The position numbers and the translations under genes are program-made. Positions 53,581-63,531 of a stretch of 64,000 bases of DNA are shown here, in pieces (positions within the stretch are counted from its first letter, which is position 1; each line of letters opens with the position of its first letter). Origin of the DNA: Mycobacterium sp. MS1601 (GTDB taxonomy: Bacteria > Actinomycetota > Actinomycetes > Mycobacteriales > Mycobacteriaceae); assembly GCF_001984215.1 (NCBI RefSeq), contig NZ_CP019420.1, forward strand, positions 1,488,001-1,552,000, read 5' to 3'. The notes under the pieces are model-generated. The model did not search any database. It saw only the letters and a program-made list of their open reading frames with translations, and was not told the origin of the DNA.

Positions 53581-53598
53581 ACATAGCCCACTCATAGC
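53581..53598. promoter_or_regulatory. candidate PhoP-like direct-repeat box
   Basis: ACATAGC-CCAC-TCATAGC: two seven-base direct repeats with a four-base gap, the same geometry as the M. tuberculosis PhoP box (TCACAGC-N4-TCACAGC), with two and one mismatches. It lies 66 bases upstream of the exported Gly/Pro-rich protein gene. Could also serve another OmpR-type regulator such as PrrA. Confidence 0.35.
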
Positions 53599-53615
53599 CG
53601 ACGCTCCTAGCGTCG
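53599..53615. repeat. perfect 7-3-7 inverted repeat before an exported protein gene
   Basis: CGACGCT-CCT-AGCGTCG, 49 bases upstream of the start codon and directly after the direct-repeat box. It could be a dyad operator or a small RNA hairpin in the leader. It is not followed by T-runs, so it is not a usual terminator. Confidence 0.5.
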
Positions 53616-53663
53616 AAGAGTCGGGGTCAATCGGACGACATCGCTCGAAACAGGAGTGAGACG

Positions 53664-54065
53664 ATGAACCTGAAGAGAAGCATTGCAACCTTGTCTCTGG
53701 CCGCTGCTGTGACCGCCGGCATGATCGGCGCCGGATCCGGCGTGGCGATCGCGGAGCCGGGCGGCTGCGGACCGCATGCCTGCGGTGGACCGCCTTCGGC
53801 AGGTCCGCCCCCGCCCCAGGGAGGCCCGGGACGCGAGTGGCCGGGCCAGGGGCCTCCGCCTCCGGAACACCCGGGCGGCTTCCACGATGCGCCGTGGGGC
53901 TGGGGACCGCCGCCTCGCGCCGGTTGGCGCGGCCCGCTTCCTCCCCCGGGCGGCGTGTGGAACGCGGGACCGGTGAACTACTGGGGATACAACGTGCAGC
54001 CGGTCTGGAACCCCGGTTTCGCCCAGTGGGGCTTCTGGCTCTTCGGAGTCTGGATCCAGCTCTGA
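53664..54065 (+). CDS. exported Gly/Pro-rich small protein
   Basis: 133 aa: signal peptide (MNLKRSIATLSLAAAVTAGM, to GVAIA) then a mature part of low complexity, rich in Pro, Gly and Trp (PPSAGPPPPQGGPGREWPG) ending in an aromatic segment (NYWGYNVQPVWNPGFAQWGF). Two cysteines near the mature N-terminus (GGCGPHACGG). GGAG before the ATG. Many mycobacteria encode such proteins, of unknown function. Confidence 0.82.
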   Translation: MNLKRSIATLSLAAAVTAGMIGAGSGVAIAEPGGCGPHACGGPPSAGPPPPQGGPGREWPGQGPPPPEHPGGFHDAPWGWGPPPRAGWRGPLPPPGGVWNAGPVNYWGYNVQPVWNPGFAQWGFWLFGVWIQL

Positions 54066-54073
54066 GCTGGTTT

Positions 54074-55714
54074 TCAGCCGCGCAGCATCGACATCAGGCG
54101 TTGTCGCGCAGTCGGTTTCGGAGCGCCGGCCGCGACAGCCAGCATGTCGGCGATATCGGTGAATTTGCCACGCGGCCGGCCGGTGGCCTCACCCCTGGCG
54201 ATCTCGGCGGTGTCGATCGCCCGCCATCCGGCCGCGTCCACCACCTCGGGTTGCCTACTGCGCACCACCCGGTCCAGACCCCGCCCCGTGGGGTCGGAGA
54301 GCTTGCCGTTGTTGTAGTCGGCAACCAAGCGCTCCACGGTTTGCAGGGCACATGACTTGTTGGTGCCGATGAAGCCGGTGGGGCCGCGTTTGATCCAGCC
54401 CGCCACGTACACCCCGGGGCTCACCCGCCCGTCGTCGTTGGGTACCACCGCAGCCTGGTCGTCGAAAGGCAGTCCGTCCACCGGCGTGCCCCGGTAGCCG
54501 ATGGACGTGAGCACCAGCCCGGCGTCCAAGGCATCGGCACCGTCGAATTCGATGCCCGTGACCCGTGTTTCACCCAGTACCCGCACCGGCGTCCGCCCGT
54601 AGACGAACCGGATACGCGGTCTGGTGATCGGCGCGGCACTGTCGTCGAGTTTGGTCAGGATCTCCAGCTTGGCGCGGGTCAGTGGGTCACGCTCGGTCTC
54701 GAGATCACGCTGCACCCACCGGTGGTCGTCGGAGTCGAGCACCACCGCGTTGGTGGCGGTCAGCCCGATCAGCTCCGGCAGCGTGAACGCCGAGGCAGCC
54801 GGTCCGCGGCGCGCGGCGATGACGACCTCGCGAACCTTCGAGGCGCGCAGCACCTCCAGTGCGTGGTCGGCGATGTCCGTGCGGGCCAGCGTGTCAGGGT
54901 CGGTGGTCAGGATGCGCGCGACGTCCAGGGCGACGTTGCCGTTGCCGATCACCACCACCCGATCTGCGCTGAGATCAACAGAGAGTGTGGCGAAGTCGGG
55001 ATGCCCGTTGAACCAGGCCACCAGTTCGGTGGCCGTCGCGGTGCCGGGAAGATCCATCCCGGGAATGTCGAGCCTGCGGTCTTCTGCGGCACCCACGGCG
55101 TAGAGCACCGCGTGGTGGTGTGCCATCAGGTCGGCGTGGGTCAGGTGCTTGCCGATGTCGACGTTGAGATACATCGAGAAGCCGCGGTGGCCGGCGATCC
55201 GGTCGAACAGCGCGGTGACGCGCTTGGTGCTCTGATGGTCCGGTGCGACCCCGGCGCGCACCAAACCGTAAGGGGTGGGCAATTTTTCGAACATGTTGAC
55301 GCGCACGCCGGGCTGGGTCAGCAGCTCGTCGGCGGCATACATCGCCGCCGGACCCGACCCAACGATGGCCACGGTCAGGGGGCTGGCGCCCTGCCGGACA
55401 GCCGGCGCCGGGATCACCGGAGCCAGCTTGGAGGTGGGCGGCAGCTTCTGCCCCTTGGGCCGCGGCGGATAAAAAGCAGCGTTGAGTTCGACGAACGGCA
55501 GTTGCTCGGGGCGCAGCTTCGAATCCGGAGCGATGGCACCCACCGGGCACGCGCTGACGCAGGCGCCGCAGTCCACGCAGGCGTCCGGGTCGATGTAGAG
55601 CATCTCGGCGGTGGCGAAGCCCGGTTCATCCGGCGACGGATGGATGCAGTTGACCGGGCACGCGAAGACACAGGACCCGTCGCTGCAACACGACTGGGTG
55701 ATCACGTGAGGCAT
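54074..55714 (-). CDS. fprB: ferredoxin-NADP reductase with N-terminal ferredoxin domain
   Basis: 546 aa. The first 70 residues are a 7Fe/8Fe-type ferredoxin (SCCSDGSCVFACPVNCIHP, then CVDCGACVSACPVGAI). The rest is an adrenodoxin-reductase-like flavoprotein: FAD motif TVAIVGSGPAAMYAADELL, NADP motif VVIGNGNVALDVARIL, and the GWIKRGPTGFIGTNK signature. It passes electrons from NADPH to iron-sulfur partners. The ATG at 55714 follows the stop of the diiron gene by four bases, so the reductase probably feeds that oxygenase. Confidence 0.94.
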   Translation of the reverse strand: MPHVITQSCCSDGSCVFACPVNCIHPSPDEPGFATAEMLYIDPDACVDCGACVSACPVGAIAPDSKLRPEQLPFVELNAAFYPPRPKGQKLPPTSKLAPVIPAPAVRQGASPLTVAIVGSGPAAMYAADELLTQPGVRVNMFEKLPTPYGLVRAGVAPDHQSTKRVTALFDRIAGHRGFSMYLNVDIGKHLTHADLMAHHHAVLYAVGAAEDRRLDIPGMDLPGTATATELVAWFNGHPDFATLSVDLSADRVVVIGNGNVALDVARILTTDPDTLARTDIADHALEVLRASKVREVVIAARRGPAASAFTLPELIGLTATNAVVLDSDDHRWVQRDLETERDPLTRAKLEILTKLDDSAAPITRPRIRFVYGRTPVRVLGETRVTGIEFDGADALDAGLVLTSIGYRGTPVDGLPFDDQAAVVPNDDGRVSPGVYVAGWIKRGPTGFIGTNKSCALQTVERLVADYNNGKLSDPTGRGLDRVVRSRQPEVVDAAGWRAIDTAEIARGEATGRPRGKFTDIADMLAVAAGAPKPTARQRLMSMLRG

Positions 55715-55718
55715 GAGC

Positions 55719-56765
55719 TCAGGCCGGAACGGACTCGGGCTGCTGGGTCGGCAGATGCGCACGCTGCGGTTCGCTGCGGTAGCGCGACGGTGCGCCGTTG
55801 ATCTTGCACAGCCGCCAGATCAACCGGGCGACCGGGTTCATCAGTCCGGTTTCCTGGCAGAGCATGCGGACGTCGCCGAACATGTCCCGCAGCATCTGCC
55901 GCGACTCCGGCGCAGAGAAGAACACGTCCTTTTTCACCGACCGCGGGATGTCGAATTCTTTCCAGAAGGCCCGCGGCGGCACCAGGATGGCCTGGCACAG
56001 CACCCGCATGATGATCGGGACGTGCAGCGACAGCCAGAACCGCTTGCGCGGAGGCATGTGCGGGACACGCTTGCGCAGGTACTCGTGGGCGAAGGAGATG
56101 TGCCGTGCTTCCTCGGCCACGTGGATGGCCATGACGCGCTCCATGATCGGGTGCAGCGACCTGCCTTCGCGCAGCACGCTCTTCTGCGTGTGATCGATGG
56201 GCTCCTCGCCGGCGAGCACACCGAAGAAAAAGACAATGGGCAGCGGCCCTGCGGCCAAGGGGATGAACTGCGAGAGCCACTTGAGCATCCGGGGCATACC
56301 GGGAACGTCGGCGCCGATCCGGTTCACCATCTCCTGGAACATCATGGTGTGGTTGCACTCTTCGACCGACTCGTGCAGGCAGTAGCGATACTCCGGCGAG
56401 CCGTTGGGCACCCAGAAGGCGTAGTTCATCAGGCCGCGGATCAGAATCGACTCGAAGTGCAGGCCGACTTTGGCGACGTTGGCCTGGCGCCACATCCCGA
56501 TCTCGATCTGCCGTTCCCGCGACTGCGCCTGGTACCACGGGTGCCTGCCGAACGGGTCCGTGGCGGGCAGGATCCAGCGCTGGTCATCGGGAATCACCGC
56601 AAACTCCGGGGAATCCCAGTCGATGTCGGTGTAAGGGTTGAAGTTCCGCCGCACCGACCCCTCGGACAGTGTGGTGAGCATGTCGACGTAGGGCTGATCG
56701 TCGCGCACATCCATGTTTTTGCGCCAGCGCCGGATGATGCGCGTCCGAGCGGTCTTGACAGCCAT
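55719..56765 (-). CDS. diiron oxygenase (AurF-like; Rv0885 homologue)
   Basis: 348 aa of the AurF/p-aminobenzoate N-oxygenase-like diiron family. Iron ligands lie in LHFESILIRG, CLHESVEECNHTMMFQEM (two ExxH-type elements) and HVAEEARHISFAHEYL. A membrane-like stretch (FIPLAAGPLPIVFFFGVLAG) is in the middle. Start at the ATG 56765 (AGAGG upstream). Divergent from serC across a CRP-like site; electrons probably come from the reductase encoded next. Substrate unknown. Confidence 0.88.
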   Translation of the reverse strand: MAVKTARTRIIRRWRKNMDVRDDQPYVDMLTTLSEGSVRRNFNPYTDIDWDSPEFAVIPDDQRWILPATDPFGRHPWYQAQSRERQIEIGMWRQANVAKVGLHFESILIRGLMNYAFWVPNGSPEYRYCLHESVEECNHTMMFQEMVNRIGADVPGMPRMLKWLSQFIPLAAGPLPIVFFFGVLAGEEPIDHTQKSVLREGRSLHPIMERVMAIHVAEEARHISFAHEYLRKRVPHMPPRKRFWLSLHVPIIMRVLCQAILVPPRAFWKEFDIPRSVKKDVFFSAPESRQMLRDMFGDVRMLCQETGLMNPVARLIWRLCKINGAPSRYRSEPQRAHLPTQQPESVPA

Positions 56766-56885
56766 ATCGAATCCTCTCAAGAGGTTTACATTCGCACGCT
56801 TGCTGTCCAACAACAGTACCCGCGGTCCCAGGATTCAACCAGGACTTTGTCCGCAGTGTGGCCCAGCCAGGTTATTTACATCACA

Positions 56886-56901
56886 TGTGATACAGATCAC
56901 T
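56886..56901. promoter_or_regulatory. CRP/cAMP receptor protein-like site
   Basis: TGTGA-TACAGA-TCACT, one base from the mycobacterial CRP (Rv3676) consensus TGTGA-N6-TCACA. An overlapping perfect palindrome TCACATGTGA is at 56881-56890. It lies 49 bases before serC and 120 from the diiron gene start. In M. tuberculosis CRP activates serC, so the same control is likely here. Confidence 0.7.
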
Positions 56902-56937
56902 ATGTCGGCCGCGGAAATTACCCCTCGGCAGACCGAA

Positions 56938-58068
<1,131 letters not shown>

Positions 58069-58172
58069 CCTATCAGTTCGAACAACCCCCGCGTGTCTGC
58101 GCGGCGGGCGGTCTGAACTGCCGTAAGGTGCGGGGCAATCGGGCCCGGCGCGGTGGCCCCAAGGAGGTCGTC

Positions 58173-59027
58173 ATGCGAGATCTGAAAGTGGTCGGACTCG
58201 ATGTCGACGGTCGGCACATCCTGCTCGGAGACGACTCCTTGAGCTCCCAGTCGCCCGCGTCGGACACCTTCCGCCTGCGTATCAACGACAAACTGAGGGC
58301 GGCGGTGCGCGGCGACAAGGCTCGCCTGGACCAAACTCAGATGGACATCGAGGTCACCAGCGTGCTGCGCCCCAAGGACATCCAGGCCAGGATCCGTGCC
58401 GGGGCATCGGTGGAGCAGCTCGCCAAGAGCGCCGGCGTCGAAATCTCCCGCGTCGAGCGGTTCGCGCACCCGGTGCTGCTGGAGCGTGCCCGCGCCGCCG
58501 AACTGGCCGGTGCGGCCCATCCGGTGCTGGCCGACGGCCCCTCGGTACTGACGCTGATCGAGACCGTCACCACCTCCCTGGTGGCCCGTGGCCTCAGCAC
58601 GGAGGCCACCAGCTGGGACGCCTGGCGCAACGAGGACGGCCGCTGGACCGTTCAGCTGGCGTGGAAGGCGGGACGCTCGGACAACGTGGCGCACTTCCGC
58701 TTCACCCCCGGCGCCCACGGCGGCACGATCACCGCAGCCGACGATGCCGCCAGCGAGTTGATCGATCCCCACTTCGACCGGCCGCTGCGTTCAGTGGCCC
58801 CGTTGGCACAGCTGGACTTCGACGCCGCGGTCGAGGCACCCGTCGCCCCGACACCCAAACCGGCACCCAAGCCGACTCCCGAGCCCGCGAAGGCCGCTCA
58901 ACAGGAACCCGCCCAGGCCCCAAAGCCTGAGCCCACCCAGCGTCCCGCTCGGGCCCGTAAGGCCAAGCCGTCCGTACCCGCCTGGGAGGACGTGTTGCTC
59001 GGGGTCCGCTCCAGCGGCGACCGCTGA
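58173..59027 (+). CDS. sepH: SepH, cell division protein (DUF3071)
   Basis: 284 aa. SepH promotes FtsZ assembly in actinobacteria. N-terminal half: LKVVGLDVDGRHILLGDD, IEVTSVLRPKDIQARIRAG, and the helix-turn-helix-like VEQLAKSAGVEISRVERFAH. The C-terminal 90 residues are a disordered Pro/Ala/Lys linker (PTPKPAPKPTPEPAK) ending in VPAWEDVLLGVRS. AAGGAGG directs the ATG at 58173; the upstream frame is not credible. Confidence 0.92.
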   Translation: MRDLKVVGLDVDGRHILLGDDSLSSQSPASDTFRLRINDKLRAAVRGDKARLDQTQMDIEVTSVLRPKDIQARIRAGASVEQLAKSAGVEISRVERFAHPVLLERARAAELAGAAHPVLADGPSVLTLIETVTTSLVARGLSTEATSWDAWRNEDGRWTVQLAWKAGRSDNVAHFRFTPGAHGGTITAADDAASELIDPHFDRPLRSVAPLAQLDFDAAVEAPVAPTPKPAPKPTPEPAKAAQQEPAQAPKPEPTQRPARARKAKPSVPAWEDVLLGVRSSGDR

Positions 59028-59303
59028 TCAGCGGCCTGCGGCCACCAGACCCAACAGCGATATCCAACCGACGGCCACACCGGCCCCCACACCCAGCGCG
59101 AACCAGCGCACCACCGGTTTGTGCCGCCATCCCCAGACCGTCGGAGCCAGCCCACCGACGGCCACCAGGTTCAGACCGACGGCCAACAGCAGGTGCACCC
59201 GGATCAGGCCCAGGCTCAGCACCACCACGGCAGCGCCGGTGACGGCGGCGACAAAGGCTGCCACGGTGAGGCCGGTGGCCCAGGGGGTCGAGTCGTCGAT
59301 CAC
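59028..59303 (-). CDS. DUF2537 membrane protein
   Basis: 91 aa with three or four membrane segments (LTVAAFVAAVTGAAVVVLS, LLLAVGLNLVAVGGLAP, VRWFALGVGAGVAVGWISLL). Actinobacterial DUF2537 (Rv0882-like). Ends next to the convergent sepH gene, and starts nine bases after the methyltransferase stop, as in M. tuberculosis. Function unknown. Confidence 0.82.
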   Translation of the reverse strand: MIDDSTPWATGLTVAAFVAAVTGAAVVVLSLGLIRVHLLLAVGLNLVAVGGLAPTVWGWRHKPVVRWFALGVGAGVAVGWISLLGLVAAGR

Positions 59304-59312
59304 GCTCGGAGC

Positions 59313-60122
59313 TTAAACCCGGGCACGCTCGTAGAACGCCAGCGCCGCGGCCGTCGCCACATTGAGAGAATCCGTCCCCCGCGCCATCGGGATGCGCACC
59401 CGCACGTCGCTGGCGCGCATGGTCGACTCGCGAAGGCCGGGCCCCTCGGCGCCCACCAGAATGGCCAGCCGCTGATCCGCCAGTGCCGGTACCGCCTCCG
59501 ACAGCGCCAGGGCCTTGGCATCTGGCGTCATGGACAGCAGCCGAAAGTGATTGTCGCGCAATATGTTCAGATCACCAGGCCAGCTCTCGGCCTTGGCGAA
59601 CGGCACCAGCAGGGCATGGCCCATCGACACCCGCACGGCGCGCCGGTACAGCGGGTCGGCGCACCCGGCGCCGAACACCACCGCGTCCACGTCCAACCCC
59701 GCGGCGTTGCGGAAGATGGACCCGAGATTCTCGTGGTCGTTGACCCCCTCGAGAACCGCGATGGTGCGAGCACCTTCGATCACCTGCGCCACCGTGAGCT
59801 CGGGCGGTCGGCGCGCTGCGGCCAGCACACCGCGATTGAGATGGAAGCCGACCACCTCAGCCATCACCTCGGCGCTGGTGCGGTAGCAGGGCACGTCGAC
59901 ACCGGCAAGGTCGGCTGCCAGTTCCTCGAAGCGCCGGGCGGTGCCCAGCAGCGCATGCGGGGTGAACCTGGACGCCAGCATGCGTTGCGCCACCAGGACA
60001 CCCTCGGCGATCACCAGGCCTTTGCCGCTGGGCAGATCGGGGCGGCGGTCGATGCTGTTGAGGTCGCGGAAATCGTCCAAACGCGAGTCGGACGGATCCT
60101 CCAGGTCAATGAACGTCGACAA
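59313..60122 (-). CDS. TrmH/SpoU family RNA methyltransferase
   Basis: 269 aa. The SPOUT knot motifs are present: VLEGVNDHENLGSIFRNAAG (motif 1), AILVGAEGPGLRESTM (motif 2) and VRIPMARGTDSLNVATAAAL (motif 3), which bind SAM in a trefoil knot. Methylates ribose in tRNA or rRNA; the exact target is not readable. Downstream of the MarR gene by nine bases. Confidence 0.93.
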   Translation of the reverse strand: MSTFIDLEDPSDSRLDDFRDLNSIDRRPDLPSGKGLVIAEGVLVAQRMLASRFTPHALLGTARRFEELAADLAGVDVPCYRTSAEVMAEVVGFHLNRGVLAAARRPPELTVAQVIEGARTIAVLEGVNDHENLGSIFRNAAGLDVDAVVFGAGCADPLYRRAVRVSMGHALLVPFAKAESWPGDLNILRDNHFRLLSMTPDAKALALSEAVPALADQRLAILVGAEGPGLRESTMRASDVRVRIPMARGTDSLNVATAAALAFYERARV

Positions 60123-60131
60123 GCGCGCGGC

Positions 60132-60563
60132 TCACGCACCTTCTTCGACGATGGCCGACATCAGATCGGCCGCGCGTTTGAGGGTCACGCGTTGATCATG
60201 GTCGAGTTCGGCCAGTTTGCGCTGCAGCCACTCCTGGCTGGCGCGCCGCTCGGATTCCACCAAGTCCACGCCGGCGTCGGACACCGACACCAATACCTGC
60301 CTGCCGTCCACCGGATGCGCGGTGCGGGCCACCAAACCCAGCTCGGCCAACGACGCCACCACTCGCGTCATCGACGGTGGACGCACCCGTTCGCGGACGG
60401 CGAGGGCGCCGGGTGTCATGGCGCCTTCCTTGTGCAGGGTGGCCAATGCGGACAGCTGTGACATCGACACCGGGGATTCAGGACGACGGAACCGTAATTG
60501 ACGAGCCATCCGAACAATTGCGAGCGACAGGTCACTGGCCAGACGGTGATCGACGTCTTTCAC
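60132..60563 (-). CDS. MarR family transcriptional regulator
   Basis: 143 aa (Rv0880-like): [60 protein letters not shown], and the wing [19 protein letters not shown] start preceded by TATCGT seven bases upstream, a leaderless pattern. Known relatives respond to stress. Likely autoregulated. Confidence 0.92.
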   Translation of the reverse strand: MKDVDHRLASDLSLAIVRMARQLRFRRPESPVSMSQLSALATLHKEGAMTPGALAVRERVRPPSMTRVVASLAELGLVARTAHPVDGRQVLVSVSDAGVDLVESERRASQEWLQRKLAELDHDQRVTLKRAADLMSAIVEEGA

Positions 60564-60655
60564 ATCGCAAACGATACGACAGGGGCGACAATAAGTTCGG
60601 GCAAACCCACCTGAGCCACGTCACACACCGGCGCGGTCGACTAGTTTGGACCTCG

Positions 60656-60931
60656 ATGACTTCCGAACAACGGGCCGCTGCGCAGCCTCCCCCGCTGCCG
60701 CCGGGACTCCTGGAGCCGTGGCGGGTGATCGCGGTCGGGGCCGCCGCATGGGTGGTGGTCACGGTTCTGTCGTTCACCATCTCCGCACTGCACGAGTGGC
60801 GACCGATCAGCATCGCCGGGCTGGCCACCGGTGTGGTGGGCACGTTGATCTTCCTGTGGCAGCGCAGCGCCGCTCAGCGTGGTGCACGTGGAGCGCAAAC
60901 AGGCCTGACCATCCGCGACAACCGCACCTGA
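60656..60931 (+). CDS. DUF2530 membrane protein
   Basis: 91 aa: a Pro-rich start (QPPPLPPGLLEPWRVI), two membrane segments (VGAAAWVVVTVLSFTISAL and ISIAGLATGVVGTLIFLWQ) and a basic tail (RSAAQRGARGAQTG). Actinobacterial DUF2530 family (Rv0879c-like), function unknown. A TAGTTT element lies shortly before the ATG. Confidence 0.85.
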   Translation: MTSEQRAAAQPPPLPPGLLEPWRVIAVGAAAWVVVTVLSFTISALHEWRPISIAGLATGVVGTLIFLWQRSAAQRGARGAQTGLTIRDNRT

Positions 60932-60947
60932 GAGTGCGCCTAGCAAA

Positions 60948-61796
60948 CTATTCGGCTGATCCGGCCTCGGCCGCGACCGGGTTCTGCGCCACGTCGATGA
61001 GACCGTCGTCGTACGGGTCGAACTGGGGCGAACCGGCACCTGCGGGCGCCGGAGTGTCCGAGTGCGCTCCGCACCCGTAGGAGAAGTCCACCACGTGTCC
61101 GTCGGCGGCCATCTCGTTGGCGCACACCCCGAACATCACCCCGAGCGCACCCGCCAGCGGAAGGTAGAACCCACAGTCCCGGCAGACCCGCTTGGTCGAC
61201 CTCGCCATCGCCGACTCCGGCCCGTAGTCACCGTCATGCCAGCGCTGGGCGGCGTCGTCGCGCCCCCACTGACCGAGCACCTGGCGCCGGCCCAGGCCGA
61301 TCTCGGCGGCGGTCTCGTCGATCTCGGGATCACCGGTGAGCAGAAAGCCCGGCACCAGGCGAGGATCACCGGCAGGCGGGGCCAGCAGGTCACCCGGGCT
61401 GAGGTCGCCGGGGCGCACCCGCTGATCCCACGGCACCCACTGCGGCGCCAGTAACGCCGTCGGGCCTGGGACCAGCACCACTTCGCTGATCGTCACGTGA
61501 TCGGCACCCGGGTAGGCGGCCACCACCACAGCCCACTGCCAACCCCGGTATCCGGCCAGATCGGCCAGGAACCGGTGGGTGGCGGAGGTGGGATCCTCAT
61601 GTGTGACGCCGAGGTATTCACCGACCGAGCCGCCGCTGGACTCCTCCACCGCTGCCCGCGCGACGTCGACTGCGCCGGTGAGCAGGGACGCCAGAGGACC
61701 CGACGCCGGCGTATTGTCGGCCCGGAATTCGGTGGTGTCCACGGTTTCGGTGGTGTGAGTGGTTTCGGTGGCTTCGGTCATGCTGTCCATCGCCAC
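60948..61796 (-). CDS. DUF3027 family protein
   Basis: 282 aa. Actinobacterial DUF3027: a conserved globular part (GDYGPESAMARSTKRVC) with a cysteine-rich region near the C-terminus (CRDCGFYLPL, GVCANEMAADGHVVDFS, YGCGAHS) that suggests a zinc site, plus acidic tails. The start is GTG 61796 or the ATG at 61790 or 61781. Function unknown. Divergent from the MFS gene. Confidence 0.85.
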   Translation of the reverse strand: MAMDSMTEATETTHTTETVDTTEFRADNTPASGPLASLLTGAVDVARAAVEESSGGSVGEYLGVTHEDPTSATHRFLADLAGYRGWQWAVVVAAYPGADHVTISEVVLVPGPTALLAPQWVPWDQRVRPGDLSPGDLLAPPAGDPRLVPGFLLTGDPEIDETAAEIGLGRRQVLGQWGRDDAAQRWHDGDYGPESAMARSTKRVCRDCGFYLPLAGALGVMFGVCANEMAADGHVVDFSYGCGAHSDTPAPAGAGSPQFDPYDDGLIDVAQNPVAAEAGSAE

Positions 61797-61878
61797 TCAT
61801 AGTGCCTGAACCAGCCCACATGAGCCACACCGGTAAGCCATCCGACCGCCACTGCACCCATAGGGAACAATCGACGCT

Positions 61879-63531
61879 GTGTCGGAGCGGCGGCGTGACC
61901 AACAGAGCCCTGGGCCGGACCGCCGCCGTCCGCACCAGCACGGCGAGCACCCGGGAATGGCCAACTACCCCAGCGAGGAACCCGGCTACCGCCAGACCCG
62001 CCGAAGCACTCCCACTCCGAGCGCCAACCGGTATCTGCCGCCGCTCGGCGAGGAACCGGCTGAGCCGGCACCAACCGATCCGCCACGCAGACGCACCGAT
62101 CCAGCGGACCGCATCACGGTGACCAGAGCCGCCAGGCAGCGCAGCCGCGAGATGGGCTCGGCCGTGTACGGCCTGGTGCACCGAGCCGCCACCGCTGACG
62201 GCGCCGACAAGTCCGGACTGACGGCGCTGACCTGGCCTACGGTGGCCAACTTCGCCGTCGACGCCGCGATGGCCGTCGCACTGGCCAACACCTTGTTCTT
62301 CGCGGCTGCCTCCGGCGAGAGCAAGGGCAAGGTGGCGCTGTACCTGTTGATCACCATTGCCCCGTTCGCGGTCATCGCGCCGCTCATCGGACCCGCGCTG
62401 GACCGGCTGCAGCACGGGCGTCGGGTGGCCCTGGCCCTGTCCTTCGGCCTGCGCACCGTGCTGGCGTTGCTGCTGATCGCCAACTACGACGGCGCCACCG
62501 GCAGCTTCCCGTCCTGGGTGCTCTATCCGTGCGCGCTGGGCATGATGGTGCTCTCCAAATCCTTCTCGGTGCTGCGCAGCGCCGTGACACCGCGCGTGAT
62601 GCCGCCGACCATCGATCTGGTGCGGGTGAACTCCCGACTGACCATGTTCGGGTTGTTGGGTGGCACCATCGTCGGTGGAGGTATCGCCGCCGGGGTCGAG
62701 TACGCCTGCACCAGGCTGCTGGGTGCCCCCGGAGCGCTGTTCGTGGTGGTGGGCGTCAGCCTGGCCGGCGCCTGGCTGGCCATGCAGATCCCCAGCTGGG
62801 TCGAGGTCACCGCAGGAGAGGTGCCCACGACCCTGAGCTACCACGACCACAGCGGTGTTTCCCGGGAGTCGGCGGCACCGGCCAGTTCGCTGCGACAACC
62901 ACTGGGCCGCAACATCATCACGTCACTGTGGGGCAACTGCACCATCAAGGCGATGGTCGGCTTCCTGTTCCTGTACCCAGCGTTCGTGGCGAAGTCGCAC
63001 GACGCCAGCGGATTGGAGCAGCTGGCGATGCTGGGCCTGATCGGTGCGGCCGCCGGAATTGGCAACTTTGCGGGCAACTTCACCGCGGCGCGCCTCAAAC
63101 TGGGGCGACCGTCGGTGCTGGTGGTCCGCTGCACCATCGCGGTGTGTGCGGCGGCACTGGCCGCCGCCGTCGCCGGCACCCTGGTGGTGGTGGCCATCGC
63201 CGCGCTGATCACCTCCGGCGCCAGCGCCATCGCGAAGGCCTCGCTGGACGCCTCTCTGCAGGACGATCTTCCCGAGGAATCGCGGGCCTCGGCCTTCGGC
63301 CGGTCGGAGTCGGTGCTGCAGCTGGCCTGGGTCCTGGGCGGAGCCATCGGAGTACTGGTCTACACCGACCTCTGGGTAGGGTTCACCGCGATCACTGCCC
63401 TGCTGATCCCGCTGCTGGCCCAGACCGTCGTCAGTTTCCGCGGCAACTCACTGATCCCCGGCTTCGGCGGCAACCGACCGGTGATGGTTGAACAGGAGAC
63501 GGTGGATCACACGGTGGTGACCAGGAAGTGA
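61879..63531 (+). CDS. MFS transporter (Rv0876c-like)
   Basis: 550 aa. A long hydrophilic N-terminal region (about 100 residues, Arg/Pro-rich) precedes about 12 segments (WPTVANFAVDAAMAVALANTL onward, cut at 20: WPTVANFAVDAAMAVALANT). GPALDRLQHGRRVALALSFG resembles motif A; KSFSVLRSAVTPRVMPP is characteristic of this actinobacterial branch. No substrate is known. GTG start. It shares GTGA with the next gene, so they are coupled. Confidence 0.88.
   Translation: MSERRRDQQSPGPDRRRPHQHGEHPGMANYPSEEPGYRQTRRSTPTPSANRYLPPLGEEPAEPAPTDPPRRRTDPADRITVTRAARQRSREMGSAVYGLVHRAATADGADKSGLTALTWPTVANFAVDAAMAVALANTLFFAAASGESKGKVALYLLITIAPFAVIAPLIGPALDRLQHGRRVALALSFGLRTVLALLLIANYDGATGSFPSWVLYPCALGMMVLSKSFSVLRSAVTPRVMPPTIDLVRVNSRLTMFGLLGGTIVGGGIAAGVEYACTRLLGAPGALFVVVGVSLAGAWLAMQIPSWVEVTAGEVPTTLSYHDHSGVSRESAAPASSLRQPLGRNIITSLWGNCTIKAMVGFLFLYPAFVAKSHDASGLEQLAMLGLIGAAAGIGNFAGNFTAARLKLGRPSVLVVRCTIAVCAAALAAAVAGTLVVVAIAALITSGASAIAKASLDASLQDDLPEESRASAFGRSESVLQLAWVLGGAIGVLVYTDLWVGFTAITALLIPLLAQTVVSFRGNSLIPGFGGNRPVMVEQETVDHTVVTRK

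Noticed and set aside
60564..60655. Terminator hairpin between MarR and DUF2530
   Set aside because: The genes diverge here and no stable stem with a T tract is present; the region holds two promoters instead.
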